Assembly (NCBI GenBank): GCA_027080315.1
Contig: JALWSI010000077.1
Span: forward strand, 1 to 7,340
Length of the DNA stretch: 7,340 bases
DNA from: a bacterium
GTDB lineage: Bacteria > Thermosulfidibacterota > Thermosulfidibacteria > Thermosulfidibacterales > JALWSI01
Direction: 5' to 3'
Part shown: positions 1-5,982 of the stretch, in pieces
Layout: each line of letters begins with the position of its first letter
Position numbering within the stretch: position 1 is the first letter of the stretch
Translations under genes and position numbers: made by a program
Notes under the pieces: model-generated
Databases searched by the model: none
Seen by the model: only the letters and a program-made list of their open reading frames with translations
What the model was told of the DNA's origin: nothing

Positions 1-160
1 CGTTTCTGCCCGCGTCGGGATCGTAGAGGGGGTATCTCCCAAGGCCCACGAAGAAGACAGCCACACATAGCAGTAAAAGGAAAAGGGGGAGGAAGAGCCC
101 ACCTCCCTTGGGGGAAATGGGCCCGTTGAGGGGGGTAAGGACCTTTGTCTCCTTATTCAT
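1..160 (-). CDS. Partial ArnT/PMT-type membrane glycosyltransferase (N-terminus only)
   Basis: The minus strand is open from an ATG at 160 to the left edge, giving 53 codons and continuing outside the window. Residues 1-21 are a polar, Gly/Pro-containing leader. Residues 22-40 form one strongly hydrophobic segment (LFLPLFLLLLCVAVFFVGL), followed at 42-53 by RYPLYDPDAGRN. A first membrane span followed at once by a short periplasmic loop with an Asp-Pro-Asp motif and an Arg is the hallmark N-terminus of GT-C glycosyltransferases of the ArnT/PMT (GT39-like) superfamily, which move sugars from polyprenyl phosphate carriers to lipids or proteins at the outer face of the inner membrane. The usual motif is D-P-D-E-G-R-Y; here Glu is Ala and Tyr is Asn. 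No Shine-Dalgarno precedes the ATG, although AAGGAG occurs just inside the frame. A TTG further upstream is possible but less likely. With only 53 residues the family call is moderate. Confidence 0.6.
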   Translation of the reverse strand, partial: MNKETKVLTPLNGPISPKGGGLFLPLFLLLLCVAVFFVGLGRYPLYDPDAGRN

Positions 161-374
161 GGGGCGAATGGTAGAGGCTGGGCCTAATTTGAAACAATTA
201 CACAAATTTGTAGGTTTATGAGGACACTAAAAGCCCCAAAGCCTTTCCCAAACCGCTCTCCACCGATGCCCTAAAAGGTGCAGGTGCACATTTTGGTTCA
301 TAGAGGGTTTAGCGCTTTCCCCTGCAATCTTCAGGTGTTATCTCTCAAAGGTACTTCTTGAGACAGGAGAGTGA
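161..374. promoter_or_regulatory. Divergent intergenic region upstream of the glycosyltransferase and the kinase
   Basis: This 214-bp gap separates two divergently oriented genes, so it should carry promoters for both. It is locally AT-rich around 185-240. It holds a perfect 10-bp palindrome ACAAATTTGT (202-211), a tandem hexamer GGTGCAGGTGCA (277-288), and TAGAGGGTTTAG (301-312). I could not find a convincing -35/-10 pair on either strand; TGTTATCTC at 336-344 is only a weak extended -10 candidate for the kinase. No RNA gene or riboswitch-like structure was recognised. Confidence 0.4.
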
Positions 375-2048
375 ATGGAGGGTTTACTGAGACAGATAAG
401 GGGGCTCAGAGTAAAACTTATCTCCGTGTTTCTATTGGTGGGGCTTCTGCCCCTGTTGGGAACCCTGTGGGTGGCCACCAGAACAGTCTCAGAGATGCAA
501 GAGAAAGAGGCCATTGCGAAACTGAACAACGCCGTGCTTCAATCCCAAAGGTACATGGAGCGAGAGGGCAAGCGGCTGGCAATGGTGGCATACATGGCGG
601 TGAAAGACGGCCATCTCGTAACCGAAGAGATGGCATCCTCAAGAGCAGCAGCCTTGAAGATGCGCAGAGACCAAGACCTTGACTTTGTATGCGTTCGTAA
701 TGGAGGCAAGACCTGGGGAGATCCCGACATAGGCTTTCATCATGTGTGGACAGAGAGGAGCCCCAACTACGGCATAACGACAGTGATCTACAGAGGAGAA
801 GATCTCCCCGCCCTCATAGGAATCTCAAACGAAAAGGGCCTTGAAGGCATAGCAGGCAAGCTAATCACCACCTCCTTTCTTGAAAACCTTGAGGAGCTGA
901 CAGGGGTTGACGTGGGAATATGGCTCAAGAACGGCAGGGAGTGGGGCATTCCCGAAGGGCTATCGGCTGAAGAGAGAGAGGATATTCAGCAATGGCTTAC
1001 ACGAGTCACAAACAAGGGAGTACCCCTCTACAACGACAACCTTAAGATGGAGGGGCAGCAATACAAGACCATTTTTCTTCCGCTTAAAGACTGGCAGGGA
1101 AAGGCTTTGGGAATGTTCATCTTCAACTTAGAGCCTGGAGAGTCGTTTCAGGCCCTTTTGCTGGGAAACCGATACTTTATGATCATTATGGGCCTGGGAA
1201 TAATACTCTCTGCGTTCTTAGGCTGGTGGGTGGCCGGCCGCATCACCGAACCTGTCAGAAGGTTCGCCGCCTCTGCAGACAACATCGCTAAGGGAGACTA
1301 CTCTCTACAGGTACCACTCACCCGGAGAAAAGACGAGATAGGAGACCTGGCCCGGGCCTTTGAAAGAATGAGGCTGGGGCTGAAAGAAGCCCAGCGTAGA
1401 GAGAAGCTGGCCTCATTGGGAGAGCTCTCGGCAGGACTGGCCCATGAGATAAGGAATCCCCTTGGCATAGTGAAGAACGCAGCAGAGGGATTGATCTCAA
1501 AAGATAGAGACGAGACCCAAAGAGAGATGCTACTTGACATCATCATCCAAGAAACAAAAAGGCTGAACAAGCTGGTGACGGATTTTCTGGATTTTGCAAG
1601 ACCCACCCCTGTGGCAAAGAGAGAGATATCACTGAAAGAATTGGTTGAAGATATCGTCTTCTCTGTAAAGGACGAGGCAAATAAGCGGGGGGTTGAGATA
1701 ATCCCAGACCTGGAGAATGTGGTGATCACTATTGACAAGTACCAGATACGGCAGGCTCTTCTCAACCTGATCCTAAACAGCTTAGACGCAATGCCAGAAG
1801 GGGGAGAGATCCGCATATCCTTGGTTAAAGAGAAGGAAAGTGCCACCCTCAAAATTGAAGACAGTGGCCAGGGAATCTCACCGGAGCACCTTGATAAGAT
1901 CTTTGATCCTTTTTTCACCACCAAGGAGAAAGGTACGGGGTTGGGTCTTGCGTTAGTCTATCGCATAGTGGAGGCACATGGGGGAGACATTAAGGTAGAT
2001 AGCCGAGAGGGAGTGGGTACAACCTTTGTGGTAACATTGCCCTTTTGA
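375..2048 (+). CDS. Sensor histidine kinase (Cache-like sensor, HAMP, HisKA, HATPase_c; NtrB/AtoS-like core)
   Basis: This is a complete 557-residue inner-membrane sensor kinase. TM1 lies at about 13-34, a periplasmic domain at about 35-265, and TM2 at about 267-287. The periplasmic part, with its 'TGVDVGIWLKNG' segment near 176-187, reads like a Cache ligand-binding module. A HAMP linker follows (about 288-340, EPVRR...KGDYS). The phosphoacceptor is His357 in the H-box GLAHEIRNPLG. The ATPase domain shows N468 in the N-box (NLILNSLDA), the G1 box EDSGQG (495-500), the F-box FDPFF (510-514) and the G2 box GTGLGL (520-525), so all catalytic motifs are intact. The H-box and N-box wording matches the NtrB/AtoS/ZraS group, which usually signals to NtrC-type sigma-54 activators. 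The start is supported by AGGAGA at 365-370, four bases before ATG 375. No response regulator lies in the window. Its last 91 nt overlap the oppositely oriented glycosyltransferase. The ligand cannot be told from the sequence. Confidence 0.95.
   Translation: MEGLLRQIRGLRVKLISVFLLVGLLPLLGTLWVATRTVSEMQEKEAIAKLNNAVLQSQRYMEREGKRLAMVAYMAVKDGHLVTEEMASSRAAALKMRRDQDLDFVCVRNGGKTWGDPDIGFHHVWTERSPNYGITTVIYRGEDLPALIGISNEKGLEGIAGKLITTSFLENLEELTGVDVGIWLKNGREWGIPEGLSAEEREDIQQWLTRVTNKGVPLYNDNLKMEGQQYKTIFLPLKDWQGKALGMFIFNLEPGESFQALLLGNRYFMIIMGLGIILSAFLGWWVAGRITEPVRRFAASADNIAKGDYSLQVPLTRRKDEIGDLARAFERMRLGLKEAQRREKLASLGELSAGLAHEIRNPLGIVKNAAEGLISKDRDETQREMLLDIIIQETKRLNKLVTDFLDFARPTPVAKREISLKELVEDIVFSVKDEANKRGVEIIPDLENVVITIDKYQIRQALLNLILNSLDAMPEGGEIRISLVKEKESATLKIEDSGQGISPEHLDKIFDPFFTTKEKGTGLGLALVYRIVEAHGGDIKVDSREGVGTTFVVTLPF
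1958..2048. other. 91-nt tail-to-tail overlap of two convergent genes
   Basis: The kinase reading frame ends with TGA at 2046-2048 on the plus strand, and the glycosyltransferase frame ends with TAG at 1960-1958 on the minus strand. Their 3' ends therefore share 91 bp in opposite orientations. The plus-strand side encodes the conserved G2-box-to-C-terminus of the kinase ATPase domain. The minus-strand side encodes about 30 extra residues after the point where the glycosyltransferase domain looks complete. No hairpin-plus-T-run terminator was seen for either transcript in or next to the overlap. Confidence 0.85.
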
Positions 2049-3622
2049 GAAGAAAGAGAATACAGCGCCAGAACGTAGTGCTTATCTCTGCTATCCCTCC
2101 TTAATATCGGCCTAAGTTTCGCTCTCGCCTTATCGTCCAAGGCCCTCCAGTTTCTCTCTCTCATTAAAATGAAGGCTCTATCTGGTGCACCGGCAAGGTG
2201 CTCAAGCTCTTCGTCAGAAGAGAGCTTGGGGATGTAAGCCCTGCCTAAGTAGAACTCCAGGGCAGCGTCAAAGGATCCCATCCTGTAAAGAGGGTTTCGG
2301 TGCACTGTCCCACTTATCTCACTGGCAAGGGGCTTAGCCGAGCGATAGGCCCTATCGTACTGAGGGAGAAAGTGAAGCAGATAGAGAGCATAAGCCGAAA
2401 AGAGGAGTGCCCCCAAGCAGATCAACCCCCTCAATCTCTCTTTTCTGAAGTAGAGAAGGGCAATTAAGGGCAAGATTGAGGAAGAGAATAGTAGCGGTGA
2501 AGGGGAGAGTCCAAAATAGATGGTTAAAAAAGGAACCAAAGTTAGAGATAAGAAGGACAACCCAATGCCAAGCCCTGCAAGGCGTAAGAAGGTGTTATCT
2601 TTGTGGCCCTCAAGAACTCTCTCTATAACCAGCCCTGCCGTAAGGGCCAAAGGGGGTGCAATAGGCAGAAGATAGATCACCCTCTTCGTGGCAGACACAG
2701 AGAATAGAACAAAGGTGAAGGTCACCCATAGCAAGGGTAAAAGCAAAGGAGAGCCCGTCCCCTCTCTATCCTCTCTCCACAACCAAACCCCAGCAGGAAA
2801 GAGGAACAAGGCTGGAGCATAGGGGACAGTCACAGCCTCAAAATAGAAATACCAGGGCTTTTGGTGGTCAAGACCGTCAACAGCCCGTTTAAGGTTGTGG
2901 AGCAAAAAGAAATTTCTGGAGAACTTAGGCCCCACAACCAGAAACCAAGGGAGGACAATGGCCAGAAAAAGGACGAGTCCCGGCAGCATGCGAAAATTTC
3001 TTGTCTCTCTCAAGTCCCTACGGGCAACCAAATAGAGGAGAATCACACCTCCGGGTATCACTATGGCCACAGGGCCCTTGGTTAGAAACCCAAGGGCAGC
3101 AGGAAGGTAGGCCAGCAGATAGAAGAGACCCTTTCTCTCACTGGAGGTGTAGCCCTTGTAGAAGAGAAAGAGGGTGAGGCTAATGAAGAAGCACAGGGCC
3201 ATGTCTGGCAGGCATCGCCTGGCGGTGGAGATGTACTCTAAGGTGAAGAGGAGGGTCAGGCCCGATATGAACCCCGCCCTAAGACCCACCAAAGAAGCGC
3301 CAAAGAAAAAGATTAAGACCACCCCCAGCACCCCAAGCAGGGCAAAGGGAAAGCGGGCGGCGAATTCACTCACCTCTCCGTGATTCAGGAGCTTGGCCGA
3401 GGCCATGATGAGCCAGTAGGTGAGGATGGGCTTATCTGCCCTGAGTCTCCCCTTGTACATTGGGGTGATCCAGTCCTTTGCCTCCAGCATGTTTCTGGCG
3501 GTGTGGGCGTAGCGGGGCTCGTTGTTGTTCCACAGAGAGACCTCTCCCAGGTTGCAAAAGCATAGAAATGAGCTAACCACCAACAAGGTGGCCAGGTAGT
3601 ATATCAAAGGCCTCACAGCCAT
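1958..3622 (-). CDS. ArnT-like polyprenyl-phosphate-sugar glycosyltransferase (GT39/PMT family)
   Basis: This 554-residue polytopic membrane protein has about the size of E. coli ArnT (about 550 aa). Seen features: TM1 at about 7-25; first periplasmic loop NNNEPRYAHTARNMLEAKDW (32-51); 'ADKP' at 62-65, matching the EKP lysine motif; ARRCLPDMAL with D140; LGFLTKGP (177-184); and SATKRVIYLLP (310-320), matching the family S-x-x-K/R-x-x-Y-x-L-P loop. About a dozen hydrophobic spans reach residue 420, then a soluble C-terminal domain to about 520. Family members transfer a sugar from undecaprenyl phosphate to lipid A or other envelope acceptors on the periplasmic side; the substrate here is unknown. 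Asn34 sits where ArnT has its catalytic-loop Asp (PDE). The start ATG lies inside the upstream methyltransferase gene (ATGGCTGTGA, 10-nt overlap) with no strong Shine-Dalgarno, suggesting translational coupling. The last 30 residues are encoded antisense to the kinase gene and look like non-family tail. Confidence 0.9.
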   Translation of the reverse strand: MAVRPLIYYLATLLVVSSFLCFCNLGEVSLWNNNEPRYAHTARNMLEAKDWITPMYKGRLRADKPILTYWLIMASAKLLNHGEVSEFAARFPFALLGVLGVVLIFFFGASLVGLRAGFISGLTLLFTLEYISTARRCLPDMALCFFISLTLFLFYKGYTSSERKGLFYLLAYLPAALGFLTKGPVAIVIPGGVILLYLVARRDLRETRNFRMLPGLVLFLAIVLPWFLVVGPKFSRNFFLLHNLKRAVDGLDHQKPWYFYFEAVTVPYAPALFLFPAGVWLWREDREGTGSPLLLPLLWVTFTFVLFSVSATKRVIYLLPIAPPLALTAGLVIERVLEGHKDNTFLRLAGLGIGLSFLSLTLVPFLTIYFGLSPSPLLFSSSILPLIALLYFRKERLRGLICLGALLFSAYALYLLHFLPQYDRAYRSAKPLASEISGTVHRNPLYRMGSFDAALEFYLGRAYIPKLSSDEELEHLAGAPDRAFILMRERNWRALDDKARAKLRPILRRDSRDKHYVLALYSLSSQKGNVTTKVVPTPSRLSTLMSPPCASTMR

Positions 3623-4443
3623 CTTCTAACCAAGGAGAGAAAGAGATCGGGATTGGTCACAAACAGCAGAAGGCCCACTGTTAGCCCCATGAAGAAGACC
3701 ATGAGGTAAGAGAGACCGCACTCAGGAGCATCACCCTTTGAGCACGGCCCATCTTTGATCCACTCTGGTCTTCTCTTGGTCAACTTGAGGAGAGCCCAGC
3801 AAAGCGAGAGGAAAAGGAAAACAGCTACACCCCAGAAGAGGGAGAGGTATCCACGGTAAATGGAGATGCCAGCAGCCAATAGGAGGAGAAGATACCAGGT
3901 GTCGTGCTCCCTCTTAAAAACCCGATTAAGGTTCCACTGGCCCCAAGAAAGCTTCTTGTAAGGATTTGATACTGGCAAAGGAATAAAGGCAGGCACAGCC
4001 CTTTTATAAACCCTGTACTCCTCACCAAACCTCTCTTCCAAGAAGGACTCTTCCGCCAAAGAGACGATCCGATACAAGGCCCCAAGAGATAAGATTAGGA
4101 GTGAAGCGAAAGAGAGGTTGCCCGTCATTAAGGCAAGACCGGAACCCGCACATAGATTGCCCAGATAAACAGGATTTCTAACCCAAGCATAAAGGCCCGT
4201 GGTGTTTAACGAATCCGCCTTTAACCTTCTTCCACGTCCTGATGTGCCAGGTCTGCCAAAGCCTATGGCAAGGGCCCTCACGGTGATCCCCAACAGCAAT
4301 AGAGCAAATCCAGTCACAAAGCTATTCACCGTGTAGAGCCTAAGGGGCAGGCAGAGAGATAAGAGATAGGCAACCACAACCACCCCTAAGGCTATGGTTG
4401 CTCTGCGTTCAAAGGCCACAACTCTCCAATCCCCATTCATCAT
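3613..4443 (-). CDS. Isoprenylcysteine carboxyl methyltransferase (ICMT/PEMT-like) family membrane methyltransferase
   Basis: The protein is 276 residues from ATG 4443; an in-frame ATG at 4518 would give 301. I prefer 4443 because GGAGG (4460-4456) lies 12 nt before it, while ATG 4518 has no Shine-Dalgarno and adds only a polar 25-residue leader. In long-form numbering, two membrane spans (about 41-58 and 66-86) precede the family core at 105-180: LNTTGLYAWVRNPVYLGN with the R-N/H-P motif (114-116), then AEESFLEERFGEEYRVYKR (EE 156-157, EEY 166-168) and AVPAFIP. This is the SAM-binding signature of integral membrane ICMT/phospholipid N-methyltransferase relatives. Bacterial members rarely have a known substrate. 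After the core come about 110 further residues with three hydrophobic stretches (about 208-222, 225-246, 270-287), longer than typical members. The stop overlaps the start of the downstream glycosyltransferase by 10 nt, so the two are co-transcribed and may act on related envelope lipids (inference). Confidence 0.8.
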   Translation of the reverse strand: MMNGDWRVVAFERRATIALGVVVVAYLLSLCLPLRLYTVNSFVTGFALLLLGITVRALAIGFGRPGTSGRGRRLKADSLNTTGLYAWVRNPVYLGNLCAGSGLALMTGNLSFASLLILSLGALYRIVSLAEESFLEERFGEEYRVYKRAVPAFIPLPVSNPYKKLSWGQWNLNRVFKREHDTWYLLLLLAAGISIYRGYLSLFWGVAVFLFLSLCWALLKLTKRRPEWIKDGPCSKGDAPECGLSYLMVFFMGLTVGLLLFVTNPDLFLSLVRRWL

Positions 4444-4455
4444 GGTGAAAGGAGA

Positions 4456-4460
4456 CCTCC
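4456..4460 (-). promoter_or_regulatory. Shine-Dalgarno GGAGG supporting the internal start of the methyltransferase
   Basis: Read on the minus strand, GGAGG occupies 4460-4456 and is followed by 12 nt and then ATG ATG (4443-4438). The spacing is a little long, but no comparable site precedes the alternative ATG at 4518. It therefore favours 4443, or the adjacent ATG at 4440, as the true start. Confidence 0.45.
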
Positions 4461-4554
4461 AAATCAGGGTGGCCTCAATTCCACAGATTCGTGCCTTTAA
4501 ATGAGGCAAGAAGGGCATAATCAGGTGTAATAGAAGGAATTACAGAGTGGACGA

Positions 4555-4584
4555 ATATTTTTCAGGGTGAACAATTATGTGCAA
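4555..4584 (-). promoter_or_regulatory. Weak candidate sigma-70 promoter for the methyltransferase-glycosyltransferase operon
   Basis: On the minus strand, TTGCAC (4584-4579) could act as a -35 element and AAATAT (4560-4555) as a -10 element, separated by 18 nt. Both elements deviate from consensus. The predicted start near 4548 would place transcription upstream of both candidate ATGs. The -35 lies between the arms of the AGGGTGA/TCACCCT inverted repeat, so a regulator binding there could control it (inference). Confidence 0.25.
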
Positions 4585-4601
4585 ACCCTCTAAATCACCC
4601 T
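4564..4601. repeat. Inverted repeat AGGGTGA-N24-TCACCCT
   Basis: Perfect 7-bp arms at 4564-4570 and 4595-4601 are separated by 24 nt and flank a candidate -35 element. The arms are too far apart for a good hairpin but could be half-sites for a dimeric regulator. A 7-bp match of this kind can also arise by chance. Confidence 0.35.
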
Positions 4602-4782
4602 AAACCCTTTCCAATGCTCTGGGCGATTTCCTTCGCTGGATAAAACCTTTTCAAGGCATTACAGACCCCAAGAGGTAGAGTCTAAAATGACCACTTCTCC
4701 TACGCACCAACACCCACAAGAAGGTTGGCTAAACAAATTTGTGGTATTGTCCCTCTCCACCCCCAACCTACCATAAGCAGCC

Positions 4783-5865
4783 ATGCGAAAATGGGTAATC
4801 ACAGGGGCGGCCTTCACCCTTGGGCTATTCCTGGGCCTAATCTTAATGGCCAGCCTATGCGATCAGTTCGTGGGGAAATGGCTCTCTAAAAGCACCACCC
4901 ATGCAAGGTTTCCCACCTACTCCGTTAAGGTGGCAGGGGCCATTATCACCAAGGCAACCCCCTGCAGGCTATACCTTAGATCAATAGACCTTAATAGCAG
5001 CATCTTCTTCAAAAAAACCGAGGGTTCTCTGGGAAGCCCCATTCTCATGGAGATAGACAACCTACCCAAGGGTTTCAAAGTTAGCTACACAGGGAACATC
5101 CCTGAGACCCAGTCCCGGGGTGAAACCTCACTGGCTCTCATCTTTCCCTCAAGCAAAAAGGGGTTCAACACCACCATAAAGATAGCCCCTCCCCTCGCCT
5201 CTTCTCACTTCACCTTCTGGGTTGCCGGAGACAACAGAGATAGGCTTGATCTCTTAGAGACCCTCTTACGGAAAGCCAAAGGCAAATCTCCGCTCTTCAT
5301 GGTTCTGGGAGGGGATATGGTGGGTCACGGCCTCTTCTGGCAATACAAAAGGCTCATCACCAGTTTAGACGCATCTCCCATACCTGTATATCCGGTGCCC
5401 GGAAACCACGACCTTGAGTTCTGCGGAAGAAGAAGCTTCGCCCGCCTTCTGGCTCCCGATCACTACGCATTCAGTTACGGCAACAGCCTCTTTGTGGTCT
5501 TAGACACCAATGGCAAAGAGATGGGCCAGATAGAGTGGCTTGACAAAGTGCTGAGCAGCCACCGCTACGCTCACAGGTTCGTTTTCGTCCATAAGCCCCC
5601 TTTTGACCCAAGACCCAAAAGCCACCACTGCATGCACCAACAGAGGTTTGCCCAAAGGCTCTTGAAGGTTCTGGTGAAACAGAAGGTGGATGTTCTCTTC
5701 TGCTCCCATATCCACAGCTTCATTGAGACCCGCTACAAAGGGGTGAAGATCGTTATAACCGGGGGCCTGGGAGCCCACAGAAAAGAGCCCATAAAACCCT
5801 TTCACTACGTAGAGGTAGAGGTTGCTCCTTCACAGGTTAAGATTAAAGCGAAAAGGATAATGTGA
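4783..5865 (+). CDS. Exported calcineurin-like metallophosphoesterase with N-terminal beta-rich domain
   Basis: The protein has 360 residues. Residues 5-25 are a hydrophobic signal peptide or membrane anchor; Cys26 is not in a good lipobox (ASLC). Residues about 44-138 look like a beta-rich extracytoplasmic domain of unknown type, ending in 'TTIKIAPPL'. The phosphoesterase domain starts near 143. Metal-site motifs in order: AGDNRD (148-153), GGDMVGHG (176-183), GNHD (207-210), FVHKPP (268-273, His270) and CSHIHS (307-312, His309/His311). These are the binuclear metal ligands of the calcineurin-like family, which hydrolyses phosphate mono- or diesters. The first motif is D-N-R, not the common D-x-H, as in GDxR-type secreted members. 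The ATG follows an in-frame TAA nine bases upstream, so no longer start exists, but no strong Shine-Dalgarno is visible. The gene stands alone on the plus strand and is divergent from the methyltransferase operon. The substrate is unknown. Confidence 0.88.
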   Translation: MRKWVITGAAFTLGLFLGLILMASLCDQFVGKWLSKSTTHARFPTYSVKVAGAIITKATPCRLYLRSIDLNSSIFFKKTEGSLGSPILMEIDNLPKGFKVSYTGNIPETQSRGETSLALIFPSSKKGFNTTIKIAPPLASSHFTFWVAGDNRDRLDLLETLLRKAKGKSPLFMVLGGDMVGHGLFWQYKRLITSLDASPIPVYPVPGNHDLEFCGRRSFARLLAPDHYAFSYGNSLFVVLDTNGKEMGQIEWLDKVLSSHRYAHRFVFVHKPPFDPRPKSHHCMHQQRFAQRLLKVLVKQKVDVLFCSHIHSFIETRYKGVKIVITGGLGAHRKEPIKPFHYVEVEVAPSQVKIKAKRIM

Positions 5866-5922
5866 AATCCTCATATACGTGAAAACCAACAAAAACACAA
5901 AAAATAACCATTACTAAAAACC

Positions 5923-5950
5923 TTGTATTAACCAAAAGCAAGTGTATATT
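5923..5950 (+). promoter_or_regulatory. Candidate sigma-70 promoter of the DUF2092/repeat-protein operon
   Basis: TTGTAT (5923-5928) and TATATT (5945-5950) are separated by 16 nt. Transcription would start near 5957, giving a short leader of about 25 nt to the ATG at 5983. It is the best promoter match in the window. The A-rich stretch just upstream could act as an UP element (inference). Confidence 0.45.
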
Positions 5951-5972
5951 TAGACAAAATCCAGAAGGTTTC

Positions 5973-5978
5973 AGGAGG
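5973..5978 (+). promoter_or_regulatory. Shine-Dalgarno AGGAGG of the DUF2092 gene
   Basis: AGGAGG is followed by four bases and then ATG GTG. The short spacing to ATG 5983 leaves open initiation at the adjacent in-frame GTG (5986), which would be seven bases away. The difference is one residue. Confidence 0.6.
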
Positions 5979-5982
5979 TAAA

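Larger units (their letters stand above)
4444..4782. promoter_or_regulatory. Divergent intergenic region between the methyltransferase operon and the phosphoesterase
   Basis: This gap is about 265-340 bp, depending on which methyltransferase start is used. It separates divergent transcription units. It contains an inverted repeat AGGGTGA/TCACCCT (4564-4570 and 4595-4601), two direct copies of AAACCCT 19 nt apart (4583-4589, 4602-4608), and the palindrome ACAAATTTGT (4733-4742). A weak minus-strand promoter is possible (listed separately). For the plus-strand gene, TTGGCT (4725-4730) and TATTGT (4745-4750) are only 14 nt apart, too close to be convincing. No RNA gene or conserved open frame was recognised here. 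Confidence 0.4.
5866..5982. promoter_or_regulatory. AT-rich intergenic leader before the DUF2092 operon
   Basis: These 117 bases are the most AT-rich part of the window. They contain A-runs (about 5890-5905) and the candidate promoter at 5923-5950. I see no hairpin with a T-run that would terminate the preceding phosphoesterase gene, so read-through from it remains possible. Confidence 0.45.

Noticed and set aside
371-682. An overlapping plus-strand frame at the start of the kinase gene
   Set aside because: It starts four bases before the kinase ATG but gives an unrecognisable polar product, whereas the kinase frame has TM1 and a full family architecture.
1298-1924. A 208-codon open frame on the minus strand inside the kinase gene
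   Set aside because: It lies fully antisense to the intact HAMP/HisKA/ATPase region. Its product is Ser/Leu-rich with no family resemblance, as expected for a shadow of a conserved coding frame.
2040-2110. Bidirectional terminator between the convergent genes
   Set aside because: No hairpin with flanking T-runs is visible, and the coding frames overlap so there is no intergenic space.
4444-4518. N-terminal extension of the methyltransferase to the ATG at 4518
   Set aside because: The frame is open and the longer form is possible, but the extra 25 residues show no membrane segment or motif and ATG 4518 has no Shine-Dalgarno. I kept the shorter start and note the alternative.
4570-4610. Possible sigma-54 (-24/-12) promoter around TTTGCAC on the minus strand
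   Set aside because: The GC of the -12-like TTGCA has no GG at the required 10-nt spacing upstream, so the pattern fails.
4979-5020. Possible frameshift or fusion between the signal region and the catalytic domain of the phosphoesterase
   Set aside because: The frame is continuous, with a consistent composition and all catalytic motifs in order. The unfamiliar N-terminal domain needs no frameshift to explain it.
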